This document shows, one piece after another, positions 1-11,377 of a DNA stretch of 64,000 nucleotides. Below the pieces are notes generated by a model. The model did no database searches, was not told the DNA's origin, and saw nothing but the letters and a program-made list of their open reading frames with translations. The position numbers were made by a program, and so were the translations under genes. How positions within the stretch are numbered: position 1 is the stretch's first letter; each line of letters begins with the position of its first letter. This stretch comes from Bog-793 sp963823945. Its GTDB lineage: Bacteria > Actinomycetota > Acidimicrobiia > Acidimicrobiales > Bog-793. The DNA lies in the NCBI GenBank assembly GCA_963823945.1, contig CAWGNK010000005.1, positions 310,001-374,000 on the forward strand. The letters run 5' to 3'.

Positions 1-269
1 TCATCCCGGTCGAGATCACGATCTACGAGGACCGCACGTTCAGCTTCATCCTGAAGACCCCGCCGACGACCGTGCTTCTGCGCGAGGCGGCCGGGCTCGA
101 GAAGGGCACCGGTCTCGCGGGGCGCGAGCAGGTCGGCACGATCACCGAGGAGCAGCTGGCCGAGATCGCCAAGACCAAGCTCCCCGATCTCAACGCCAAC
201 GATCTCGAGGCCGCGAAACTGCAGGTCGAAGGCACGGCACGGTCGATGGGCATCACCGTCTCGCGCTGA
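1..269 (+). CDS. rplK: 50S ribosomal protein L11, C-terminal part (5' end outside window)
   Basis: The frame that opens at base 3 encodes the last 88 or so residues of L11, ending in TGA at 267-269. The visible part covers the end of the N-terminal domain and the rRNA-binding C-terminal domain, with the family signatures FSFILKTPP and the Gly-Ile-Thr-Val close to the C terminus. L11 binds the GTPase-associated centre of 23S rRNA and helps factor-dependent GTP hydrolysis. It is followed 37 bases later by rplA, the standard L11 operon arrangement. The start and the first part of the gene lie upstream of the window. Confidence 0.95.
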   Translation, partial: IPVEITIYEDRTFSFILKTPPTTVLLREAAGLEKGTGLAGREQVGTITEEQLAEIAKTKLPDLNANDLEAAKLQVEGTARSMGITVSR

Positions 270-306
270 GCGGACGGCGGCGACAGAAAGACAGAGGACG
301 GAAGCG

Positions 307-1032
307 ATGTCGAAAAAGGGCAAGCGGTTTGTCGACGCACTGAAGCGGCTGAACCGCGAGCGGCTCTACTCGCCGGCCGAGGCGGTTGACCTCGTGAAGA
401 GTCTCGCGACGGCGAAGTTCGACGAGACGATCGAGCTCGCGGTACGCCTCGGCGTCGACCCGCGCCGCGCCGAGCAGATCGTGCGCGGATCGCTGAGCCT
501 GCCCGCCGGGACCGGCCGCACCGTCCGGGTCGCCGTGTTCGCGGCCGGCGAGCCAGCCGCCGCGGCGAGGGCAGCCGGGGCCGACGTCGTCGGGGCCGAC
601 GACCTGGTCACCCGGGTCGAGAAGGAGGGCTTCCTCGACTTCGACGTGGCGATCGCGACCCCCGACCTGATGTCCCAGGTCGGGCGGCTCGGCCGCATCC
701 TCGGGCCCCGCGGCCTGATGCCGAACCCGAAGACCGGGACGGTGACGGCCGACGTCGCGGCGGCGGTGGCCGAGTTCCGCGGCGGTCGCGTCGAGTACCG
801 GACCGATCGGACCGGGAACATCAACCTCCGGGTCGGCAAGGCGTCCTTCGACCGTGTCCAGCTGCTCGAGAACGTCCGCGCGGTGCTCGACGAGCTGCAG
901 CGGGTCAAGCCGGCGACCGCCAAGGGCAAGTACGTGCGCTCGGTGACGCTGGCGTCGACGATGGGACCCGGCGTGCCGATCGACACGACCCGGATCCGGA
1001 TCACGGACGAGGACCTCGTCGCGACGGCGTAG
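307..1032 (+). CDS. rplA: 50S ribosomal protein L1
   Basis: The 241-residue product has the normal length for L1, which binds 23S rRNA at the mobile L1 stalk by the E site. In many bacteria L1 also represses its own L11-L1 mRNA. Family signatures are visible, including GRILGPRGLMPNPKTGT in the middle and GPGVPIDTT near the end. The ATG at 307 is preceded by a GGACGGAAG-type Shine-Dalgarno sequence. It lies downstream of rplK and upstream of the structured rplJ leader. No unusual features were seen. Confidence 0.97.
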   Translation: MSKKGKRFVDALKRLNRERLYSPAEAVDLVKSLATAKFDETIELAVRLGVDPRRAEQIVRGSLSLPAGTGRTVRVAVFAAGEPAAAARAAGADVVGADDLVTRVEKEGFLDFDVAIATPDLMSQVGRLGRILGPRGLMPNPKTGTVTADVAAAVAEFRGGRVEYRTDRTGNINLRVGKASFDRVQLLENVRAVLDELQRVKPATAKGKYVRSVTLASTMGPGVPIDTTRIRITDEDLVATA

Positions 1033-1053
1033 TGCGACCCGCGCCGGGCCGTG

Positions 1054-1223
1054 TAACCTGTCTGCCGACAAGCGGGCGAGAGCCCGCACGAGCCTGAGAC
1101 ATCCGGTGCGCTGTCACGCGCGTAAAGGGCGAGAGCCCGCCTGACGAGGCAAGCAGCACCACCGCTTCCCCGTCTCGCCGTGCGCCACGCGCCGTACAGC
1201 CGGCCAGTCCGGAGGGAGCGAAC
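1054..1223 (+). promoter_or_regulatory. Candidate rplJ (L10) leader with two repeated GAGA-loop hairpins
   Basis: The 191 bases between rplA and rplJ contain two copies of the 14-mer GGGCGAGAGCCCGC, at 1074-1087 and 1127-1140. Each folds into a G/C stem closed by a GAGA loop; the first stem has six pairs (1072-1077 with 1082-1087) and the second four. A TAACCT hexamer at 1054-1059 could be a -10 element, but no good -35 is visible. L10 autoregulation through an mRNA leader is established in many bacteria, and the position fits. Membership of the known L10 leader family is not proven by eye. Confidence 0.5.
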
Positions 1224-2006
1224 GTGGAGACTGAACTGCGCACGCCACGGCCGGAGAAGGTCGCGGTCGTCGACGACGTGCGAGCCCGGCTGAGTTCCGC
1301 CAGCGCGACCATCGTCACCGAGTACCGGGGCCTCTCCGTCGCCCAGCTCCAGGTCCTGCGGCGGTCGCTCGCCGCGGCCGGGGGCGAGTACCGCGTCTAC
1401 AAGAACACGCTGGCCCGGCGGGCCGCCCACGAGAGCGGTCTCGACTCGCTCGAAGAACTGCTCGACGGCCCCACCGCCCTCGCGTTCGTCACCGGTGACG
1501 TCTCCTCGGTCGCCAAGGCGCTGAAGGAGTTCGCCCGGACGAACCCGAAGCTCGTCGTGAAAGGGGCGCTGGTCGGGAGTGGGATGTTCGACGCCGCGCA
1601 GACCTCGGCGCTCGCCGACCTGCCCTCGCGCGACGTCCTGCTCGCCCAGATCGCCGGCGCGCTCGCCGCGCCGATGCAGGCCTTCGCCGGGCTGCTCAAG
1701 GCGCTGCCGCGCAAGTTCGCCTACGGGCTGGCGGCGCTGATCGAGCAGCGGGGCGGCGTCGCGGTGGCCCCCGAGCCGGTCGCCGAAGAGGCCCCCGCCG
1801 GGACAGAGGCCGAGCCGGGCCCGGAGCCCGAAGAGGCGGCCGCACCGGTTGCGGCCGAGGCGATTGTGGAGCCCGACGCGGCCGAGGCCGCGACCGACAC
1901 GGCCGAGGCCGTGACCGTCGCCGCCGAGTCCGAGCCCGTCGTCGCCGAGTCCGAGCCCGCCGGGGAGCCGGCCGGGACTGACGAGTCCGGCGCCACCGGC
2001 GACTGA
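1224..2006 (+). CDS. rplJ: 50S ribosomal protein L10 with a long acidic C-terminal tail
   Basis: L10 is the base of the ribosomal stalk and carries L7/L12 dimers. Residues 1 to about 175 form a normal L10, with the YRGLSVAQLQ and YRVYKNTLARRA signatures near the N terminus. The protein continues to 260 residues, whereas the family is usually about 165-180. The extra 85 or so residues are a low-complexity Ala/Glu/Pro tail with repeated EAAT- and ESEP-like units. The GTG start at 1224 has GGAGGG 7 bases upstream. rplL follows 48 bases after the stop. A tail of this size is unusual and its role is unknown. Confidence 0.95.
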   Translation: METELRTPRPEKVAVVDDVRARLSSASATIVTEYRGLSVAQLQVLRRSLAAAGGEYRVYKNTLARRAAHESGLDSLEELLDGPTALAFVTGDVSSVAKALKEFARTNPKLVVKGALVGSGMFDAAQTSALADLPSRDVLLAQIAGALAAPMQAFAGLLKALPRKFAYGLAALIEQRGGVAVAPEPVAEEAPAGTEAEPGPEPEEAAAPVAAEAIVEPDAAEAATDTAEAVTVAAESEPVVAESEPAGEPAGTDESGATGD

Positions 2007-2054
2007 CGCCGGCTCATCCAGGTCATCTGAATCGAATACAGGAAGGGAACCACG

Positions 2055-2438
2055 ATGGCGACGAAACAGAGCATCCTCGACGAGATCGCGAACATGACGG
2101 TCCTTGAGCTTGCCGACCTTTTGAAGGAGTTCGAGGAGCGCTTCGGCGTGACTGCGGCGGCGCCCGTCGCCGTGGCGGCGCCGGCGGCCGGTGCGGCCGG
2201 CGGAGCCGAGGCCGAGGCCGAGGAACAGGACGAGTTCGACGTCATCCTCGCGGCTGCCGGAGAGAAGAAGATCCAGGTCATCAAGGAAGTGCGCGCCCTG
2301 ACGAACCTCGGCCTCAAGGAGGCGAAGGACCTCGTCGACGCGGCCCCCAAGCCGGTCCTGGAAAAGGTTTCGAAGGACGACGCCGAGAAGGCGAAGGCGC
2401 AGCTCGAGGGGGCTGGCGCGACGGTCCAGCTGAAGTAA
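2055..2438 (+). CDS. rplL: 50S ribosomal protein L7/L12
   Basis: The 127-residue stalk protein recruits translational GTPases. Residues 1-35 are the dimerisation domain that binds L10. An Ala/Pro-rich hinge follows at about 36-60. The C-terminal domain carries the conserved KIQVIKEVR and GLKEAKDLVD stretches that contact EF-Tu and EF-G. AGGAAGGG lies 7 bases before the ATG. It is the last gene before the rpoB promoter region, and a six-pair hairpin (2476-2490) lies 38 bases after its stop. Confidence 0.97.
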   Translation: MATKQSILDEIANMTVLELADLLKEFEERFGVTAAAPVAVAAPAAGAAGGAEAEAEEQDEFDVILAAAGEKKIQVIKEVRALTNLGLKEAKDLVDAAPKPVLEKVSKDDAEKAKAQLEGAGATVQLK

Positions 2439-2475
2439 GTGCTGGTGGGGAGGGCCGGCGGCGTCGCCACCGGTC

Positions 2476-2490
2476 GTCCCCGGCGGGGAC
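2476..2490 (+). terminator. Hairpin between rplL and the rpoB promoter
   Basis: GTCCCC (2476-2481) pairs with GGGGAC (2485-2490) around a GGC loop. No U-tract follows, so it is at best a weak terminator or attenuator that lets part of the rplJL transcription run into rpoBC, as is known in other bacteria. It ends four bases before the -35 element of the first rpoB promoter. Confidence 0.35.
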
Positions 2491-2493
2491 ACC

Positions 2494-2522
2494 TTGACCC
2501 CGCCCCTCGCGTCCCGTACCCT
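2494..2522 (+). promoter_or_regulatory. rpoBC promoter 1 (TTGACC-N17-TACCCT)
   Basis: A -35 hexamer TTGACC at 2494-2499 and a -10 hexamer TACCCT at 2517-2522 are separated by exactly 17 bases. This closely matches the housekeeping sigma consensus of high-GC bacteria. It would give a leader of about 160 bases before rpoB. Confidence 0.7.
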
Positions 2523-2546
2523 GCCGCGCGGGAACGCGCGCGTGCG

Positions 2547-2576
2547 TTGTCCTTCTGGTCCGCGCGCGCCTATGCT
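2547..2576 (+). promoter_or_regulatory. rpoBC promoter 2 (TTGTCC-N18-TATGCT)
   Basis: A second promoter-like pair lies 54 bases downstream of the first: TTGTCC at 2547-2552 and TATGCT at 2571-2576, spaced by 18 bases. Tandem promoters before rpoB are plausible, but this one is a sequence match only. Confidence 0.55.
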
Positions 2577-2690
2577 GTGTGCTGTCGTGCTCGTTCGTCG
2601 CGCTTCAGATTCAGCCGTGCGGTGACGCGCGCCTGCGGCGCAGCCACCGTTCGTCGTCCAGCTTGACCTGCTTTCGCGAGGAGTAATCCG

Positions 2691-5600
2691 TTGCCGTCAC
2701 GTTTCCGCACCCCGGAGCGTTTTTCTTTCGCGAATCTCGACGAAGTCCTGAAGCTTCCCGATCTTGTCGCCGTCCAGCGCGACTCGTTCGAGTGGTTTCT
2801 GCACCGGGGCCTCGCCGAGACGTTCGCCGACATCAGCCCGATCGAGGACTTCACCGGCCAGCTCCAGCTGAAGCTGGAGTTCGACCCCGAGGACATCGAC
2901 CTGCGGCCCGAGCCGAAGTTCGACATCGACGCGTGCAAGTCCAAGGACATGACGTACGCCGCGCCGATCTTCGTCCGGGCGCAGTTCATGAACGCCTCGA
3001 CCGGCGAGATCAAAGAGCAGACCGTCTTCATGGGCGACTTCCCGATGATGACCCCGAAGGGCACGTTCATCATCAACGGGACCGAGCGGGTCGTCGTCAG
3101 CCAGCTCGTCCGGTCGCCGGGTGTCATCTTCCAGCCGGGACGCGACGCCAAGACGATCGTCACCGGGACCGTCCACCCCTACCGTGGCGAGTGGATCGAG
3201 TTCGACGTCGAGGCGAAGCCGGGTCGTGACGTGACGGCGGGGACCCGCGTCGCCCGCAAGCGCCGGCTGTCGCTCTTCGTGCTGCTGCGCGCCATCGGCT
3301 ACGAGGACGAGGCGTTCCTCGAGCGCTTCGTCCGCCGCTTCGACTTCCTTTCCAGCCAGTGGGAGAAAGAGCGCGAGCTCATCCCGACCCGCGACGACGC
3401 CCTCCTCGAGATCTACAAGCGGGCGAGGCCGGGCGAGCCGCTGTCGCTCGAGTCCGCCCGGGCGTACTTCGAGAACGCCTTTTTCAACTCGCGCCGCTAC
3501 GACCTCACCAGGGTCGGCCGCTACAAGCTCAACCGCAAGCTCGGGCCCGAGATCGAGAAGATCTCCCAGCTGCTCGAGATCGACCTCGAGCGCCCCGCGC
3601 CGGACCAGGGGGTGCTGAGCCCCTCCGAGATCCTCGCGGCGTCGACCTACATGCTCCACCTCGCCAACGGCGAGCCCGGTTACCGCCTCGACGACCAGGA
3701 CCACTTCGCCAACCGGCGCATCCGCAGCGTCGGCGAGCTCATCCAGAACCAGGTGCGGATCGGGCTGAGCCGCATGGAGCGCGTCGTCAGGGAACGGATG
3801 ACGACCCAGGACGTCGAGGCGATCACGCCGCAGACGCTCATCAACATCCGGCCGGTCGTCGCCGCCATCAAGGAGTTCTTCGGCACGAGCCAGCTGTCGC
3901 AGTTCATGGACCAGCACAACCCGCTGTCGGGACTGGCCCACAAGCGGCGCCTCTCGGCGCTGGGGCCGGGCGGGCTGTCGCGCGAGCGCGCCGGTTTCGA
4001 GGTGCGCGACGTGCACACCTCCCACTACGGCCGGATGTGCCCGATCGAGACGCCCGAGGGCCCGAACATCGGCCTCATCGGCCACCTCGCGACGTACGCC
4101 CGCGTGAACGAGCACGGCTTCATCGAGACCCCGTACCGCAAGGTCACCAACGGCCGGGTCACCGAGGAGATCGTCTACCTCGCGGCCGACGAGGAGGAGG
4201 AGTACGTCATCGCCCAGGCCTCGGCGACCCTCGACCGCAACGGGCATTTCACCGGCGAGCGCGTGCTCGTCCGGCGCGGGCCGCAGGGCGCCGGGGTGCG
4301 CGTCGGCGCGACGACGACCTCGTACGGCACGACGAGCGAGGTCGACTACGTGCTGCCGGCCGAGGTCGACCTGATGGACGTCTCGCCGAAGCAGATCGTC
4401 TCGGTCTCCACGGCGCTCATCCCCTTCGTTGAGCACGACGACGCCAACCGGGCGCTCATGGGCGCCAACATGCAGAAGCAGGCCGTGCCGCTGCTCGTCT
4501 CGGAGGCGCCGTTCATCGGCACCGGAGTCGAGGCCCGCGCCGCCCAGGACGCCGGCGAGGTGATCGTCGCCGCCGGGGCCGGCCGCATCGCCGAGATCTC
4601 CGGCGACCAGGTCACGGTCGAGTACCGCGCCGGCGAGAAGGACCGCTTCGGCGCCGAGCTCGGCAAGAGGATCTACCCGCTCGCCAAGTTCCGCCGTTCG
4701 AACCAGAACACCTGCATCAACCAGAAGGTGCTCGTGGACGAGGGCGACGAGGTGGAGACCGGCGCCGTGATCGCCGACGGCCCCTCGACCCACAACGGCG
4801 AGCTCGCGCTGGGGAAGAACCTGCTCGTCGCTTTCATGCCGTGGGAGGGCTACAACTACGAGGACGCCATCATCCTGTCCGAGCGCGTCGTGCGCGACGA
4901 CGTGCTGACCTCGATCCACATCGAGGAGCACGAGGTCGACGCCCGCGACACCAAGCTCGGTCCCGAGGAGATCACGCGGGACATCCCGAACCTGTCCGAG
5001 GAGATCCTCGCCGATCTCGACGAGCGCGGCATCATCCGCATCGGCGCGGAGGTCGGCCCTGGCGACGTCCTCGTCGGCAAGGTGACCCCGAAGGGCGAGA
5101 CGGAGCTCACGCCGGAGGAGCGGCTCTTGCGGGCGATCTTCGGCGAGAAGGCCCGCGACGTGCGCGACACGAGCCTCAAGGTCCCCCACGGGGAGTCCGG
5201 CAAGGTGATCGACGTCCGCGTCTTTTCCCGCGACGACTCCCACGAGCTGCCGCCGGGGGTGAACCAGCTGGTCAGGGTGTACGTCGCCCAGAAGCGCAAG
5301 ATCACCGAGGGCGACAAGCTCGCCGGCCGGCACGGGAACAAGGGCGTCGTCTCGCGGATCCTGCCGATCGAGGACATGCCCTACGCCGCCGACGGGACCC
5401 CGGTCGACATCATCTTGAACCCGCTCGGCGTGCCCTCCCGGATGAACGTCGGCCAGGTCCTCGAGGCGCACCTCGGCTACGCGGCGCGCTGGGGCTGGGA
5501 CGCGGCCGCCGGGAGCACGACGGGCGTGTCGCCGGCGCGCGGCAACGAGGAGAAGACGCGGCCCAAGACCTCGCCGGCGGTGTGGATCTCGACGCCGGTC

Positions 5601-6263
5601 TTCGACGGGGCGCACTGGGACGAGAAGGCCGAGGCCGGCCGGCACCCGACGATCAAGGCGATCTTCGAGCACCTGCACAACGACGCCGCCGACGAATCCG
5701 CCCGCCTCATCCAGCCCGACGGGAAGATGACGCTCTACAACGGCCGGACCGGCGAGCCCTACGACAACCCGATCTGCGTGGGCTACATGTACATCCTGAA
5801 GCTCGCGCACCTCGTCGACGACAAGATCCACGCTCGTTCGACGGGCCCGTACTCGATGATCACCCAGCAGCCGCTCGGTGGGAAAGCGCAGTTCGGCGGG
5901 CAGCGCTTCGGCGAGATGGAGGTCTGGGCCCTCGAGGCCTACGGCGCCGCCTACGCCCTCCAGGAGCTGCTCACCATCAAGTCCGACGACGTGCTCGGCC
6001 GCGTGAAGGTCTACGAGGCGATCGTCAAGGGCGAGAACATCCCCGAACCGGGCATCCCGGAGAGCTTCAAGGTGCTCATCAAAGAGATGCAGTCGCTCTG
6101 CCTCGACGTCGAGGTCCTCGGGGTCTCCGGCGAGCAGATCGAGATGCGGGAGCTCGACGAGGACGTGTACCGCGCCGCCGAGGAGTTGGGGATCGACATC
6201 AGCCGGCCCGAGCGCGGCTCGGACGAGGAGGACGCCCGTCGCGCCGCCGAGAGGAGCTTCTAG
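2691..6263 (+). CDS. rpoB: DNA-directed RNA polymerase subunit beta
   Basis: The 1190-residue beta subunit forms half of the polymerase active-site cleft. The rifampicin-binding cluster lies at about residues 401-426. In E. coli numbering, Asp516, His526 and Ser531 are retained, but position 518 is His instead of Asn and 525 is Ala instead of Thr. Other signatures are GPNIGLIGHL after the cluster, KLAGRHGNKG in the middle third, and GKAQFGGQRFGEMEVWALEAYGA-type sequence near the end, split here by position. The TTG start at 2691 is preceded by GCGAGGAG and gives the expected N terminus. rpoC begins on the base after the stop codon, so the two subunits are made together. Confidence 0.98.
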   Translation: MPSRFRTPERFSFANLDEVLKLPDLVAVQRDSFEWFLHRGLAETFADISPIEDFTGQLQLKLEFDPEDIDLRPEPKFDIDACKSKDMTYAAPIFVRAQFMNASTGEIKEQTVFMGDFPMMTPKGTFIINGTERVVVSQLVRSPGVIFQPGRDAKTIVTGTVHPYRGEWIEFDVEAKPGRDVTAGTRVARKRRLSLFVLLRAIGYEDEAFLERFVRRFDFLSSQWEKERELIPTRDDALLEIYKRARPGEPLSLESARAYFENAFFNSRRYDLTRVGRYKLNRKLGPEIEKISQLLEIDLERPAPDQGVLSPSEILAASTYMLHLANGEPGYRLDDQDHFANRRIRSVGELIQNQVRIGLSRMERVVRERMTTQDVEAITPQTLINIRPVVAAIKEFFGTSQLSQFMDQHNPLSGLAHKRRLSALGPGGLSRERAGFEVRDVHTSHYGRMCPIETPEGPNIGLIGHLATYARVNEHGFIETPYRKVTNGRVTEEIVYLAADEEEEYVIAQASATLDRNGHFTGERVLVRRGPQGAGVRVGATTTSYGTTSEVDYVLPAEVDLMDVSPKQIVSVSTALIPFVEHDDANRALMGANMQKQAVPLLVSEAPFIGTGVEARAAQDAGEVIVAAGAGRIAEISGDQVTVEYRAGEKDRFGAELGKRIYPLAKFRRSNQNTCINQKVLVDEGDEVETGAVIADGPSTHNGELALGKNLLVAFMPWEGYNYEDAIILSERVVRDDVLTSIHIEEHEVDARDTKLGPEEITRDIPNLSEEILADLDERGIIRIGAEVGPGDVLVGKVTPKGETELTPEERLLRAIFGEKARDVRDTSLKVPHGESGKVIDVRVFSRDDSHELPPGVNQLVRVYVAQKRKITEGDKLAGRHGNKGVVSRILPIEDMPYAADGTPVDIILNPLGVPSRMNVGQVLEAHLGYAARWGWDAAAGSTTGVSPARGNEEKTRPKTSPAVWISTPVFDGAHWDEKAEAGRHPTIKAIFEHLHNDAADESARLIQPDGKMTLYNGRTGEPYDNPICVGYMYILKLAHLVDDKIHARSTGPYSMITQQPLGGKAQFGGQRFGEMEVWALEAYGAAYALQELLTIKSDDVLGRVKVYEAIVKGENIPEPGIPESFKVLIKEMQSLCLDVEVLGVSGEQIEMRELDEDVYRAAEELGIDISRPERGSDEEDARRAAERSF

Positions 6264-10322
<4,059 letters not shown>

Positions 10323-10336
10323 GCCCCCGCCGCCGG

Positions 10337-10365
10337 TTGCGTAAGCGGCAAGCCGCATCTAATAT
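10337..10365 (+). promoter_or_regulatory. str operon promoter (TTGCGT-N17-TAATAT)
   Basis: TTGCGT at 10337-10342 and TAATAT at 10360-10365 are 17 bases apart, right after the rpoC stop. TAATAT is strikingly AT-rich for this genome. It would start transcription of rpsL-rpsG-fusA-tuf about 65 bases before the rpsL start codon. Confidence 0.7.
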
Positions 10366-10435
10366 TCGCCTGCCGTCTGAGCTGGTGGTTCGCGCCCGTC
10401 GGACGGTTCACTGAGAGACACCTGAGAGGAAGCGC

Positions 10436-10807
10436 GTGCCCACAATCGCCCAGCTCGTGAGGAGCGGACGGGAGTCGAAGCGGTCGAAGACCAAGACGCC
10501 CGCCCTGAAGGGCGCGCCCCAGCGGCGCGGCGTGTGCACGCGCGTCTACACGACGACGCCGAAGAAGCCGAACTCGGCCCTGCGCAAGGTCGCCCGCGTG
10601 CGGCTGACGAGCGGCGTCGAGGTCACGGCGTACATCCCCGGTGTCGGCCACAACCTCCAGGAGCACTCGATCGTGCTCGTGCGCGGCGGCCGGGTGAAGG
10701 ACCTGCCGGGTGTCCGCTACAAGATCGTGCGCGGCACGCTCGACACCTCGGGTGTGCGAGACCGCGCCCAGGCCCGCAGCCGTTACGGCGCCAAGAAGGA
10801 ATCCTGA
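10436..10807 (+). CDS. rpsL: 30S ribosomal protein S12
   Basis: The 123-residue S12 sits at the decoding centre and controls accuracy. The conserved TPKKPNSALRK loop places Lys at position 43, and the VKDLPG loop places Lys at 88. These are the wild-type residues whose mutation gives streptomycin resistance in other bacteria. The GTG start at 10436 has GAGAGGAAG about 6 bases upstream. The stop TGA overlaps the rpsG ATG by one base (TGATG). Confidence 0.98.
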   Translation: MPTIAQLVRSGRESKRSKTKTPALKGAPQRRGVCTRVYTTTPKKPNSALRKVARVRLTSGVEVTAYIPGVGHNLQEHSIVLVRGGRVKDLPGVRYKIVRGTLDTSGVRDRAQARSRYGAKKES

Positions 10808-11277
10808 TGCCGAGAAGCGGCCCCGCCCCACGGCGCGAGCTCCAGCCGGACCCGGTCTACCGGTCCGTGCTCGTCACGCAGGTCACCAACCAGGTGCTCT
10901 CGCGGGGCAAGCGGAGCCTCGCCCAGCGCATCGTCTACGACGCCCTCGACGTGGTCGGCGAGAAGACGGCGGGCGACGCCCTGGCGACGTTGAAGCGGGC
11001 GCTCGACAACACCCGCCCCGAGCTCGAGGTCCGCTCCCGCCGGGTGGGTGGCACGACCTACCAGGTCCCCGTCGAGGTGCGGCCCCGGCGGGCGACGACG
11101 CTCTCGATCCGCTGGATCGTGAGCTACGCCCGCCAGCGCCGGGAACGCACGATGGCGCTGAAGCTCGCCAACGAGATCCTCGACGCCGCCAACGGGTTGG
11201 GTGCCGCGGTGAAGCGCCGCGAGGACATCCACAAGATGGCGGAATCCAACCGGGCCTTCGCCCACTACCGCTGGTAG
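10807..11277 (+). CDS. rpsG: 30S ribosomal protein S7
   Basis: The 156-residue S7 starts assembly of the 30S head and lines the E site. Signatures include the beta-hairpin region GGTTYQVPVEVRP and RWIVSYARQR. The MAESNRAFAHYRW C terminus is typical of the family. The ATG at 10807 overlaps the rpsL stop. A longer reading in the same frame would run back into rpsL and is not credible. A strong GC inverted repeat follows the stop. Confidence 0.97.
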   Translation: MPRSGPAPRRELQPDPVYRSVLVTQVTNQVLSRGKRSLAQRIVYDALDVVGEKTAGDALATLKRALDNTRPELEVRSRRVGGTTYQVPVEVRPRRATTLSIRWIVSYARQRRERTMALKLANEILDAANGLGAAVKRREDIHKMAESNRAFAHYRW

Positions 11278-11281
11278 ACGG

Positions 11282-11300
11282 GCCCCGGCCGGGCCGGGGC
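11282..11300 (+). terminator. Perfect GC inverted repeat after rpsG
   Basis: GCCCCGGCC (11282-11290) and its reverse complement (11292-11300) flank a single base, so eight pairs can form around a three-base loop. There is no U-tract. It could attenuate read-through from rpsG to fusA. TACTCT at 11334-11339 just downstream is a possible -10 for fusA, with no clear -35. Confidence 0.35.
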
Positions 11301-11377
11301 GCAGCTTCGCACCGCTCGATGCGTCGCGCCCCGTACTCTGTAGGTAGATCGCGCAGCACTGACGAGAAGACGAATCC

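Noticed and set aside
366..2492. A 708-codon minus-strand frame opposite rplA, rplJ and rplL
   Set aside because: It crosses three conserved genes and the rplJ leader and shows only shadow composition.
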